Below, in pieces: positions 16,830 to 25,019 of a stretch of 25,019 bases of DNA. The stretch covers positions 1 to 25,019 of the forward strand of contig MU624768.1 in the NCBI GenBank assembly GCA_025349905.2, written 5' to 3'. Source of the DNA: Blastocladiella britannica. Taxonomy: Eukaryota > Blastocladiomycota > Blastocladiomycetes > Blastocladiales > Blastocladiaceae. The notes under the pieces were generated by a model. That model searched no databases and was not told where the DNA came from. It worked only from the letters and a program-made list of their open reading frames with translations. The stretch's first letter is position 1. The number at the start of each line of letters is the position of its first letter. Both the position numbers and the translations under genes were made by a program.

Positions 16830-17634
16830 TTTGATTATTTGTTATGTGTTGACTTGGGGAAGGGTCGTTGGGTCACCGGAAAGAGGAAGTGCGGATCAGA
16901 TGAGCGATTTTTTTGCTGAGTGTGCGCGATTTGTAGTGTCGCCGTTCACGTGGCTCTACCATGATGTACCTCCCGTCGGATCGGAAGGATACCACGGGGG
17001 TCTTTGTCCTGATTCACAGAGAACGTTTTTCCAAAATAAAATCTTATGTAAATGACGGCAGCTGGTGAAAAAGAATAAGCGCGTGGATCTCAGGATCAAT
17101 TGATCTAGTTGCATCAATGGTGCACCACGAGCCAAGTCACCAATGTCAGGCAGGATCGGCTTGATATGGTAAAGTCCAAGCTCAATGTAGATCATGCAGA
17201 TGTTCCGAATGGCCCACCAACAAGCACTCTCTTCTTCGATCTGGATTAGTGCAGCTGGTGACCTTAAAAAATGATTATCAAGATCATGGCGCGGCACAGC
17301 ACATGCCAATACCAATTCAATGGCCTGACACGGAGGAGCTGTAGCAGTGTGATGCGAGCAGCTTGATCCAATTGACTTCACAAATGGCAAAATCGTCTCA
17401 CAAAGGGCCCAAATGCATCTCGAGCCCTCGAATTTACACGATCTGGTCGTTAGTCAATACTCCATGGTAGGATCTAACTTACGAAGAAGCGGAGGGTAAA
17501 ATACTGTCAGCGTTCAGAGTGATAATGAAATAATGACTTGACATCTGCCGTCACTCATAACGGCAAGACCTTTAAAACGCGGGCGGCCCTCTTCCCCAAC
17601 CAGCGATACAATAATCACAACCACAGCAACAACA
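16830..17634. other. Intergenic region between SOD1 and transaldolase
   Basis: This 805-bp spacer carries both divergent promoters and is visibly lower in GC than the flanking genes. It contains one unexplained minus-strand open frame, described separately. I see no tRNA, repeat array or clear promoter box. Confidence 0.45.
16956..17390 (-). other. Unexplained open frame in AT-richer spacer
   Basis: A 144-codon minus-strand frame begins at a TTG, with no ATG at its head, and reads as mixed-composition protein, for example ESACWWAIRNICMIYIELGL and HIKPILPDIGDLARGAP. Codon use is less GC-biased than in neighbouring genes. It could be an exon or relic of a gene I cannot place, or chance. I recognise no family. 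Confidence 0.2.
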
Positions 17635-18672
17635 ATGACCACCGTTCTCGACCAGCTCAAGCAATACACGACCATCGTCGCCGACACCGGCGACTTTGAG
17701 AGTACGTCGTCGACGCCCCTTTGATATACCAGGTAAAGAAAATGGCTCACACCGTATAAATAAAAAAAAGGCATTGCCCAGTACAAGCCCACCGACGCGA
17801 CCACCAACCCGTCGCTGATCTTTGCCGCCGCCCAGAAGCCGCAGTACGCGCACCTGATGGACGAGGCGGTCGCGTGGGCCAAGAAGCAGTCGTCGGACCC
17901 GGCAGAGATCCTCGAGCACGCCAACGACAAGCTGCTCATCAACTTTGGTGCCGAGATCCTCAAGCTGATCCCCGGTCGCGTGTCGACCGAGGTGGACGCG
18001 CGCCTGTCGTTCAACACGGAGGCGACGATCGCCAAGGCCCTGCGCCTGATTGCGCTGTACAAGGACGCCGGGATCGCCAAGGAGCGCGTACTCATCAAGA
18101 TTGCGTCCACGTGGGAGGGCATCCAGGCCGCCAAGGTGCTGGAGCGCGACCACGGGATCCACTGCAACCTGACGCTGCTGTTTTCGTTTGCGCAGGCGGT
18201 GGCATGCGCCGAGGCCGGTGCCACGCTCATTTCGCCTTTTGTCGGCCGCATCCTGGACTGGTACAAGAAGGCCACGGGCAACGCCTACACTGACTCGGCC
18301 ACCGACCCGGGCGTGGTCTCGGTGTCGCGCATCTACGCGTACTACAAGGCGCACGGGTACAAGACCATTGTCATGGGCGCGTCGTTCCGCAACACGGGCG
18401 AGATCAAGGAGCTCGCCGGCTGCGACTTTTTGACCATCTCGCCCGCCCTCCTTTCGGAGCTGCACGCCGCGCAGGGCTCGCTCCCGCGCAAGCTCGCGCC
18501 CGAGACTGCCGCCTCCACCGCTGGCCCCAAGGTGTCGTACAACGAGGCTGCCTTCCGCTGGGAACTCAACGAGGACGCCATGGCCACCGAGAAGTTGTCG
18601 GAGGGCATCCGCAACTTTGCCAAGGACGCTGGCAAGCTGGAGGCGATCATCAAGGCCAAGATTGCCGCATAA
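17635..18672 (+). CDS. Transaldolase, two exons
   Basis: Transaldolase moves a dihydroxyacetone unit between sugar phosphates in the non-oxidative pentose phosphate pathway, in the cytosol. Exons 17635-17701 and 17771-18672 join across a 69-nt intron (GTACGT donor, A-rich tract ending in AG) to give 322 residues, the normal length. The start [20 protein letters not shown] matches the family N-terminus, followed by [11 protein letters not shown]. The Schiff-base lysine is Lys132 in [11 protein letters not shown]. Other conserved blocks are [32 protein letters not shown] and [10 protein letters not shown]. The C-terminus ends KIAA. The intron splits the codon for a serine just before [13 protein letters not shown], and the spliced frame restores it. 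Confidence 0.97.
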
Positions 18673-18966
18673 AGGTTTTAACCTTTGAGTTTGTGTGTGT
18701 TCATAATGGAAATTGTCAACTTTCCCAGACTTTTCCCAATCAATCTTTGCGGAGTATTTTTTTACCCGCTCTTTCGATTTATGGCCCGCCCCCGTATGGC
18801 CGCCGTGCCCGCCGCTGCCCTTGACCCCCGCTGGGTGCGTGAAATTCCTCTTTCATCTTTAAAGTTACAACTGTGCAGGACGAGAACAAATGCGTACAAA
18901 AACAAAGCAAGGTCCGGGTCAGCTCGAATTCAAATTGATGGTCTATACCAGAAAACCTCACAAACG
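18673..18966. other. Spacer between transaldolase and sterol desaturase gene, GC-rich island
   Basis: Most of these 294 bp are AT-rich, but 18781-18834 is strikingly GC-rich and reads MARPRMAAVPAAALDPRW in the same frame as the downstream enzyme. The frame is open from here into the enzyme. Alternatively a GTGCGT donor at 18835 and an AG at 18950-18951 would remove 117 nt in frame. The island may therefore be a 5' exon or an N-terminal extension. Confidence 0.35.
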
Positions 18967-20327
18967 ATGACAGCATCCAAGTCGCGTACGGCAGTTCTTT
19001 CGCCCAAGGTCAAAGTGGAGGCTGCTTCTTCTGTTCCGACTGAGGCACCACTCAAACTTCCCTCGGACTGGGATCTGACTCTGCGCGCCATTTCCCTGCG
19101 CGAGGCAGGCCAGCCGCTCTTTTTCGCTCTTGCGGTGGTGCTGCTGACGGTTCCAGACTTGTTTGATCTCGCTTCGGCCGCATCGCCGATTCCAGCCGCT
19201 GCACGCCACGCGCTGTCCGCATTCCCAGCCACTGATGGCCTCTTTGGCACCGCGCGGTCCATTTCGTTGACTGGTCGTTACCTGTGGGAAACAGAGCTGA
19301 TTGGCAAATATGGACTCCTGTGGGCCATGACGTTGGGCGTTTTTATTTGGACCAGTACGTGTCTTGACTCCAATTGCTCTATATTCCGGCTTGTAATTGA
19401 CTTTTAAATTGATAGCCCTGCTATATTGGACGCATGCCGGGATCCTCTCGACGCTCGACATTGCGTTGCGGTACCCCAAGTCGCGTCTCGGCCAGTGGGC
19501 CAAGCAGCGCAAGATCCAGGACACGCGTCTTGTGGTGGTGGAGCAGTGGATCAAGTGCGCCAAGGTGGTGGTGCGCAACCAGCTGCTGATCAACGTGCCC
19601 CTGGGATTCGCCTACTTCCGCTACCTTTACAACTGGTCGGTTGAGCGGCAGCTGGGCCTTGCAGCAGCAACCGATACGACCATTGCCCTCGAGTCTCCAG
19701 CGGCCATTGCCTGGGCGGCCGCGCTGCCGTCGCCTTGGATCGTTCTGCGCGACGTGCTCGCGTGCGGCGCCATCGAGGAGGCGCTCTTTTACTCGTCGCA
19801 CCGGCTGTTCCACTACGGATGGCTGTACCAGTCGTTCCACAAGATTCACCACCAATTCGGTAGGTATCTTTCTATATTATTTCGTCGGATCCAAACAAAT
19901 TGAATACTGATCACTCCAAATGAAATCACCAGTGGCACCTATCGGACTCGCAGCCACCTACGCACACCCGCTCGAACACATCTTGTCCAACTTGTCCCCC
20001 GTGCTGCTCGGCCCCGCACTGTTTGGAATGCACCCGTTCTCGGTGTACGTATGGCTGAGCTTTGCCATCACCACCACGATCCACACGCACTCGGGGTACG
20101 AGCTGTACGGGTGGCCGTCCGCACGCAAGCACGACTACCACCACTACGCGTTCATTTACCAGTTTGGCGTCACTGGGTTTGTTGACACACTGTTTGGTAC
20201 CGATGGTGGGGATCGCTTCCGCCGGTATGTGGCCAAGTACGATGCGCGGATCAAGGGTGTCAAGGCCGGGACCATGACCCCGGCGGAGGCGGATGCGTCG
20301 GACGATGCGGACCTGAAGCGCAAGTAA
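18967..20327 (+). CDS. Sterol desaturase/C4-methyl oxidase-like membrane enzyme
   Basis: This is a member of the fatty acid hydroxylase/sterol desaturase superfamily, di-iron membrane oxygenases of the endoplasmic reticulum. Exons 18967-19354, 19416-19859 and 19933-20327 join in phase to give 408 residues; introns are 61 nt (GTACGT) and 73 nt (GTAGGT). The histidine clusters that bind iron are HRLFH, HKIHH and HDYHH, with HPLEH between the second and third. The end of the domain (GFVDTLFGTDGGD) resembles the sterol C4-methyl oxidase Erg25. Hydrophobic helices include PLFFALAVVLLTVPDLF and GLLWAMTLGVFIW. It is about 100 residues longer than typical Erg25, so another sterol or lipid hydroxylase is possible. 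The start could also be at 18781 or 18706 in the same open frame. It converges on the G-alpha gene with 125 bp between stops. Confidence 0.85.
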
Positions 20328-20452
20328 CTTATTTGCGCGTGAATGAAATTCAATGAGCCGTTGTGCTCGTTCCTGTCCGCTGCTCTTTAATCGCTCGAAT
20401 ATAAATAGTAAACACTCCGCAATTGTTTATATTGTATATTGTAGAATCGGTG

Positions 20453-21884
20453 TTACATGATACCGCTGTCCTTGAGCGCATTTTGCAAGATCGTGTCCTT
20501 GACGGCGACAAATACTGGCAATTCCAAAAAGAATATGAGTCAAACGAAATGCAAATGCAAGAGGACAGGAACAAGACGAACCCAATCGGATATTGGACGT
20601 GTCGGTGGCACACGTGAGCTGCGGAAAGAGCTTGAGCTTGGCTCGGTTCAGCGCCGTGAATCGCGACAGAATAAATCGAATGGCCTTGCTGAGGTCCGGC
20701 CCGCCCGTGTACTCGGGAAAGTACCGGTCCAATGGTACCCGCGCAATCTTCTCCTGCAGCAGGTCGACTTTGTTCAGAAATAGAATGATGGATGTCCGTT
20801 GGAACCATTTGAGGTTGACAATGGACTCGAACAGCATCAGGGACTCGATCATGCGGTTTTGCGTGTTGTCCTCCAAGAGCACCTGGTCGTACTCGGAGAG
20901 GGCCACGCAGAAAATGATGGACGTCACGCCGTCAAACAGGTAGATCCACTTTTTCCGCTCGGATCGTTGCCCGCCCACATCGACCATGCTAAGAATGATG
21001 TTTGCATGGTGAGCAATCATTTCGAAAGTATGAATAAAAGGAGAGAACGCACTGAATCTTGAGTTGTTGGCCCATGGTGAATTTGGTCTCTGTGATGCCG
21101 GTGGTTTTGATGCGGGCGTACAAAATGTCCTGCTCGTTGGGGACGTAGTCGGCCTGGGCTATCCTCCTGATTTCGGAAAAGAAGCTGACAGTTCATCCGA
21201 AATAAATAAAAAGTGAGACTCATGCTTTTTGCGCCCGAGAAAAGAAGAAAACGCACTAAGGGGCGCTGTCCATGATGTAGAATTCTGACGAGCGGGCAAG
21301 TCCGCGCGGCGTTACCGGGTCTCGCCAGATGCTTTCGACGATGGAAGCGGCTTCTGGTAGCAATCGAGAGGCGTCCGTGTCCACTTTTTGCAAATCGCAG
21401 AGCTCCAAGAACCGCGCAGCACGTTGCTATGCAAAGATAATATTGGTGAGACTTGGTGTCAAACGAATGGAAGGAAATAAAAACACATACGTTATTGATT
21501 TCAAGGTCGAATTCAATGCCGAGAGCACGAAACGCCTCAATCAATGCCCGCATTGACTCGGCAATGTTTGAAAACACGGTGGGGCGGTATGCCAGCAGCT
21601 CGTCCCGCGAGAAGCCGTCCTGGTGAATGATCTTCATTTGCTTCACGATAGTGCTGTAGTGACCATGTCAAACGTAGAAGTGAGCGAAGGTGTGTCCCAG
21701 TGGCGCAAGCGAGAGCATCCAGGAAAATAGGCGCGCCCCCGAACCTCTTGCCCGATTCACCCGAGCCGAGGAGAAGCAGTTTCACTTCTCGGCGCATCTG
21801 CGCCGCGTCGGCCTGCAACGTTTGTTCGATCTCGCCATTGCGGCGGACGGCGGTTTGGTCGTCGTGCGAGAGACAGCCGCCCAT
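20453..21884 (-). CDS. Heterotrimeric G-protein alpha subunit, six exons
   Basis: The G-alpha subunit couples seven-TM receptors to effectors through a GTPase cycle at the plasma membrane. Exons 21884-21745, 21653-21491, 21426-21257, 21184-21053, 20988-20582 and 20514-20453 join in phase to give 357 residues, the usual length. The five introns are 91, 64, 72, 64 and 67 nt. MGGCLS provides Gly2 for myristoylation and Cys4 for palmitoylation. The P-loop is GSGESGKST (residues 40-48). The catalytic arginine is Arg182 in [10 protein letters not shown], the switch II glutamine is Gln209 in [12 protein letters not shown], and the guanine-binding motifs are NKVD (274-277) and TCATDT (327-332). The C-terminus is KDSGIM, with serine in place of the Gi/o-type cysteine at position -4. 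Nothing essential is missing. The receptor it serves is unknown. Confidence 0.97.
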
Positions 21885-22178
21885 AGTCGTGTGGTATTGC
21901 GTTTTTTTTTTCTTTGGTGTTGTCGGTTCCTCGGAAAGAGAGGCGGCCAGCGGACAAAGGCAAAAATCGAAATGGAGCCAGGCTCGTTTAAAAATATCTA
22001 AATCAGAGTCTTGGCCAAGGGATACGCGGGCGCACGCACAGACACACACACACAAGCAAATACTAGAGCAGAGGGATTATGATAAATTCGACAAGAGCGG
22101 CGTTGATGCTCGCGTGGGGCGAATGCCGACGGAATAGAGGCAAGCAAATCCTGTGTCGAGGCGTTCGTCTAAATTACC
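21885..22178. promoter_or_regulatory. G-alpha upstream region
   Basis: This spacer holds the G-alpha promoter on the minus strand. Visible features are a T-run just upstream of the start (about 21903-21911), an AT-rich block near 21988-22002 with TTTAAAAATAT, and a short CA microsatellite. No coding frame is convincing. Confidence 0.4.
22042..22054. repeat. Short (AC)n microsatellite
   Basis: A run of six and a half AC units lies upstream of the G-alpha gene, flanked by related purine/pyrimidine alternations (cgcacgcacag). It is likely a slippage tract. Confidence 0.7.
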
Positions 22179-22690
22179 TCAAGCCTCAATTTGGCAACCC
22201 TCCCTTTTCTTCGCGGACAAGCTGGGCGGCAGGTCCTCGAGAGCGACGGCGGCCGAGTCGTCGTCGGCAATCTCCTGGGCCTCGGTGTCGAATGCGCCGG
22301 CGACGGGCGTGCGGGTCATGGCCATCATGCCGCTGCGTGCGACCTCGACCAGACCCAACGGGTGCATGAGCTTTTGTTGTCATATCAGTAAGATCTGGGT
22401 CAGTACTTGTTGGCATTGCTATCGTAGCTCTTTCGCAGAATCAAGAAACAAAATGCAATGCATACCTTGGCTCCGACTTGACGCAGGGGTCGACTACGAC
22501 CGTCTCACTCGACACGACCGCAACCTTGGCGCCAAAAAGGGAACTGAGATGTGCAGACAGGCCGATTTCATCTTTGCGATGCCCACTGTCAAAGCGATCT
22601 TCATGGTCGAGGAACGCGGCCGGCACCAAGCTGACCAGGGCAAGCATCAAGCTCGATCAGGCGCGTGTGAGTGGAGTCCGCCCATTTCCA
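22179..22690 (-). pseudogene. Remnant resembling acetolactate synthase regulatory subunit
   Basis: The minus strand holds pieces resembling the small (regulatory) subunit of acetolactate synthase, which controls the first common step of branched-chain amino acid synthesis, in mitochondria in fungi. The clearest piece ends at 22179: KLMHPLGLVEVARSGMMAM, the family's conserved C-terminal block, followed by an acidic stretch with LEDLPPS. About 95 nt upstream, 22466-22650 reads LALVSLVPAAFL and SSLFGAKVAVVSSETVVV, like the preceding domain, but its frame cannot be joined to the last piece by any GT-AG intron I found (donor phase 2, acceptor phase 0). Further upstream TRLIEL sits in another frame, one base out. 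No N-terminal ACT domain was found and the DNA above 22700 is AT-rich. It looks like a 5'-truncated, frameshifted copy; a missed splice solution is possible. Confidence 0.45.
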
Positions 22691-23273
22691 TCTCCAGGGC
22701 AATTCCTTATTTTTTTGGCGATGGACCCAGTTGTCCTCTTGGGCAATTTAAAGATCCACCACAATCCTCATCCTCATGCACAACACAAAAACCGCTTAAA
22801 AATATAATTAGCATGAAGAAATTATGGACACAGGAATGCTCATTCAGAGATAAAAGAAGAAGAGGGTTATCACCATTTTTTGGTAAGATTGTTGAGCTTT
22901 GAACATTGAGTCATCCTTAAGCAATTGTGTCCGTCCATGCAACTAAACATATTCCAGCAAAATAGGGGATTTACCCTCGCTATGAAACTCGCTGGGCCAC
23001 TGTCGGCCAGAAAGGGATTAACGCGGGGCTCTATACAACTCTGGGCAGATCAAAAAATCATGCAGTATCGCAGGTGCTGCATGGGTTGATGTTCAGCCGG
23101 AAGGTATTAAGAATCTTGGAAGGCTTGTGGGCGGGATGCGACGCGCGTTTTGTGCGGCGCTTTCTTTCAGTCACGCCGTTCGTTGCCACCCCTTCGTTCA
23201 AAATTCCCGCAAACACGAACACAAACAACGGGGGAAAACTTGCATCGCCAGCAACTCACTGGCTCGGCGACAC
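22691..23273. other. Intergenic region with no recognisable gene
   Basis: An AT-rich stretch (about 22740-22970) is followed by mixed sequence. One plus-strand open frame of 113 codons begins near 23074 but runs antisense into the helicase-like gene and has no recognisable features. I see no RNA gene, repeat array or promoter element here. Confidence 0.4.
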
Positions 23274-24720
23274 TTATTTGACGTTCATTCGATCGCGAGG
23301 ATATGTGTGCACGACCGCATCAGCCGACCGATCCACACCCGATCCAGTCCAGTCCCTGGGGAACCGATCCCGCATGTCCTGCTCCAGAGCGGCGATCGTG
23401 TGGTCGTCCGCATGAAATTCCAGCGGGTTCCCATAACTGAGCGCAATCTCGGCCTCGCGCGTGTGCGCCGCGTAGACTCACGTCACATGGACCGACCGAG
23501 TTTGTCCATCTATATCCTTCGTTTGAGATGAGTATTGAATGAAAAAATGACAAAAAAATGAACATACCCCGCACAATGCACGCCACGGCACGGCGCTCGA
23601 CCTCGCGCCACTTGAGGCGTTCCACACGCCACTGCTCGCCCGACCACCCGGCCCGCTTGGCGTCGGCCCACTCTTTTTCCTTGGGCCGGTAGCTCGGCGG
23701 AAAGCTCCCGTACTTGGCTGCGGTGTCTGGGCCCATATACGGGTGCGCCAAAATGACGTGAGTGGCCTCCGTCAGGTCCAAGGACGCATCGCAAAGCGAG
23801 AAAGGCATGATCAGCACCAACACCAGGGTCGGATCGATGGGATCGACGTGCGCAGTGGTCCCAGGCGCGAGTCCCGACTTGAACGCGCAGATCGGGTGGT
23901 AGCTGTGCACGCCGAGCCGGACGGCGGCACAACGAATGCCAGCGTAGACCAGGGCGTCGTGCAGGAGGTTGACTTGCTGCAAGTACTCACAAAAAATTAC
24001 CACCTTGGCTGCAACAGGAATGGCGCCGTCCACAATGCAAGTGATGCTGGACACGAGTTGTGTCACGCGCTACCCGCAAATGCCCATGAACTGATGCACC
24101 GTAATCGGGGCGGCCTCGGCGAGGTGCGCTTGTTGAGCGACGGTCCGTTCGTCCTCGCAAAACGGCCCAGTGAGCTTGTCCAATCGCAGTGGGTATTGGC
24201 TGTGGGCATTGGCGATCCGGCGCAGGTCCAGTTACCGTCCCTCGAGCACCGCCGCTGCCGCTCCCTCTGCGGCCTGGAACTGTTGCAGCTGGCACACAAA
24301 GCTCGGGGCCGGCCCACCAACAACCACCTGAATCGAACAGCGCTGACAGTACCACGTCAGCAGTTGCTGTTGGGTGCAAAATCTTGAACATACGCCTGGA
24401 CGCGCGTGTAATGGGCCTGCAGGAACTGTCGGTGCCACATCCCAACGCCCTTTTCGTCCTTGCGAGTCGGGGCCTTGAGCCGTTGCGGCGCCGTGCGCAT
24501 CGCCACCAATTGTGCCTCGGGGAGCTGCGAGACCGGCTTGAGCCACTCCAACAAATCGTTAGCCGCCAGGCCGCGACCAGTCTGGGATCCGACCAGCAGC
24601 TGCGGCAGCTGGACCATGCTGGCGCTCAAAATGCTGCCGACCGTCGGATCGAGATCATAAACGCGGGAGAGGAGACCGCGTACGGGAATAACATCAAGGT
24701 GCACTTTCCCACGTACGTCA
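23274..24720 (-). pseudogene. SNF2-type helicase C-terminal region, disrupted
   Basis: One minus-strand reading carries SNF2-family helicase C-terminal motifs: KVVIFCEYLQQVNLLHDAL (motif IV), LDLTEATHVILAHPYMGPD (motif V region) and, across a 58-nt intron at 23510-23567, RAVACIVRDGQTRSVHV (motif VI, the R-GQ signature). Upstream are WYCQRC and a helical segment beginning HLDVIPVRGLLSRVYDLDP. The reading is interrupted by in-frame TAA (24232-24234), TAG (24070-24072) and TGA (23478-23480), yet protein-like sequence continues in the same frame after each. A one-base shift is also needed near 24377. Motif V lacks its usual glycines and about 35 extra residues separate it from motif VI. This points to a decaying SNF2/Rad5-class ATPase gene, assembly errors, or both. 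The N-terminal ATPase lobe is not visible, so the true upstream end is unknown. Confidence 0.6.
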
Positions 24721-25019
24721 CCCGGTGCACGCGTGTTCGCGTGACGGCAGCGACGCGCGACTTTCTTGCGCCTCTTCCGACCAACGTCCGTAAGGCCGTT
24801 GAAGGCTTGCGTGGCGCGCTGGATCGGCTATGTTTTCGGAGACCTTCCCGAGGACGAGGAGGTTCGATTTTGCATTCTTTATTGACTTTTTCGTGAAAAA
24901 TGAAACAAAGCAAAGAGCCAGCGCCAAAGTTTGCCCACTTCCCTCGAATCCATACAATCAGGTTGTTTCAGCTGTCAGGTCCGCGCCAATGACCCGACTG
25001 CATCCTGAGCCGCTGGTCC

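Noticed and set aside
1057..24234. Stop-codon reassignment
   Set aside because: Intact genes here (seven-TM copies 1 and 3, transaldolase, G-alpha) end at TAA, and alpha-tubulin, acyl-CoA oxidase and the TFIIB-like gene end at TGA, so these codons work as stops.
1..25019. tRNA, rRNA, CRISPR array or transposase
   Set aside because: I scanned for T-loop-like GTTCGA contexts, direct-repeat arrays and transposase motifs. The GTTCGA hits fall in coding frames with no cloverleaf partner, and nothing else was supported.

Overview
This window is nuclear DNA from a eukaryote, most likely an early-diverging zoosporic fungus (Blastocladiomycota or Chytridiomycota). The evidence is short spliceosomal introns (58-91 nt where I could resolve them), GC-rich exons between AT-rich spacers, closely packed genes, a fungal-style gene set (peroxisomal acyl-CoA oxidase, sterol C4-methyl-oxidase-like enzyme, G-alpha, a remnant resembling the acetolactate synthase small subunit) and an alpha-tubulin that keeps Lys40 and a terminal EEY. 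The phylum is an inference; no rRNA or organelle marker is present.

Layout, left to right. 1-1.5 kb: a possible small minus-strand protein with two CxxC pairs and a damaged armadillo-like plus-strand gene. 1.5-3.8 kb: a four-exon acyl-CoA oxidase gene (-). 3.96-7.65 kb: three tandem intronless paralogues (+) of a seven-transmembrane, GPCR-like family that I cannot match to any described family; the spacers between them are only 29 and 79 bp. 7.8-10.5 kb: an intronless 908-residue protein of unknown function (-). 10.9-12.3 kb: alpha-tubulin (-). 12.7-14.5 kb: a TFIIB/Brf-like factor with a long C-terminal extension (-), head to head with a secreted, probably GPI-anchored cysteine-rich protein (+, 14.5-15.3 kb). 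15.4-16.0 kb: a weak low-complexity gene (-). 16.2-16.8 kb: Cu/Zn superoxide dismutase (-, three exons). 17.6-18.7 kb: transaldolase (+). 18.8-20.3 kb: sterol desaturase/C4-methyl oxidase-like enzyme (+, three exons). 20.45-21.9 kb: heterotrimeric G-protein alpha subunit (-, six exons). 22.2-22.7 kb: remnants resembling the acetolactate synthase regulatory subunit. 23.3-24.7 kb: a broken SNF2-type helicase C-terminal region.

Most genes are unrelated housekeeping genes. One functional link is plausible but unproven: the three seven-TM proteins have receptor-like architecture (very short N-terminus, long third cytoplasmic loop, conserved post-TM7 tail) and a G-alpha gene lies about 13 kb away. 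The main candidates for something new are this receptor-like family and an unusual 5' splice-site consensus (GTNCGT in 8 of 15 introns, C at +4 in 10 of 15). Loci near both ends of the window carry frameshifts or in-frame stops and look like decaying genes, unless assembly errors explain them.

Exon boundaries were derived by hand from reading frame, GT/AG sites and family alignment knowledge. I ran no database search.
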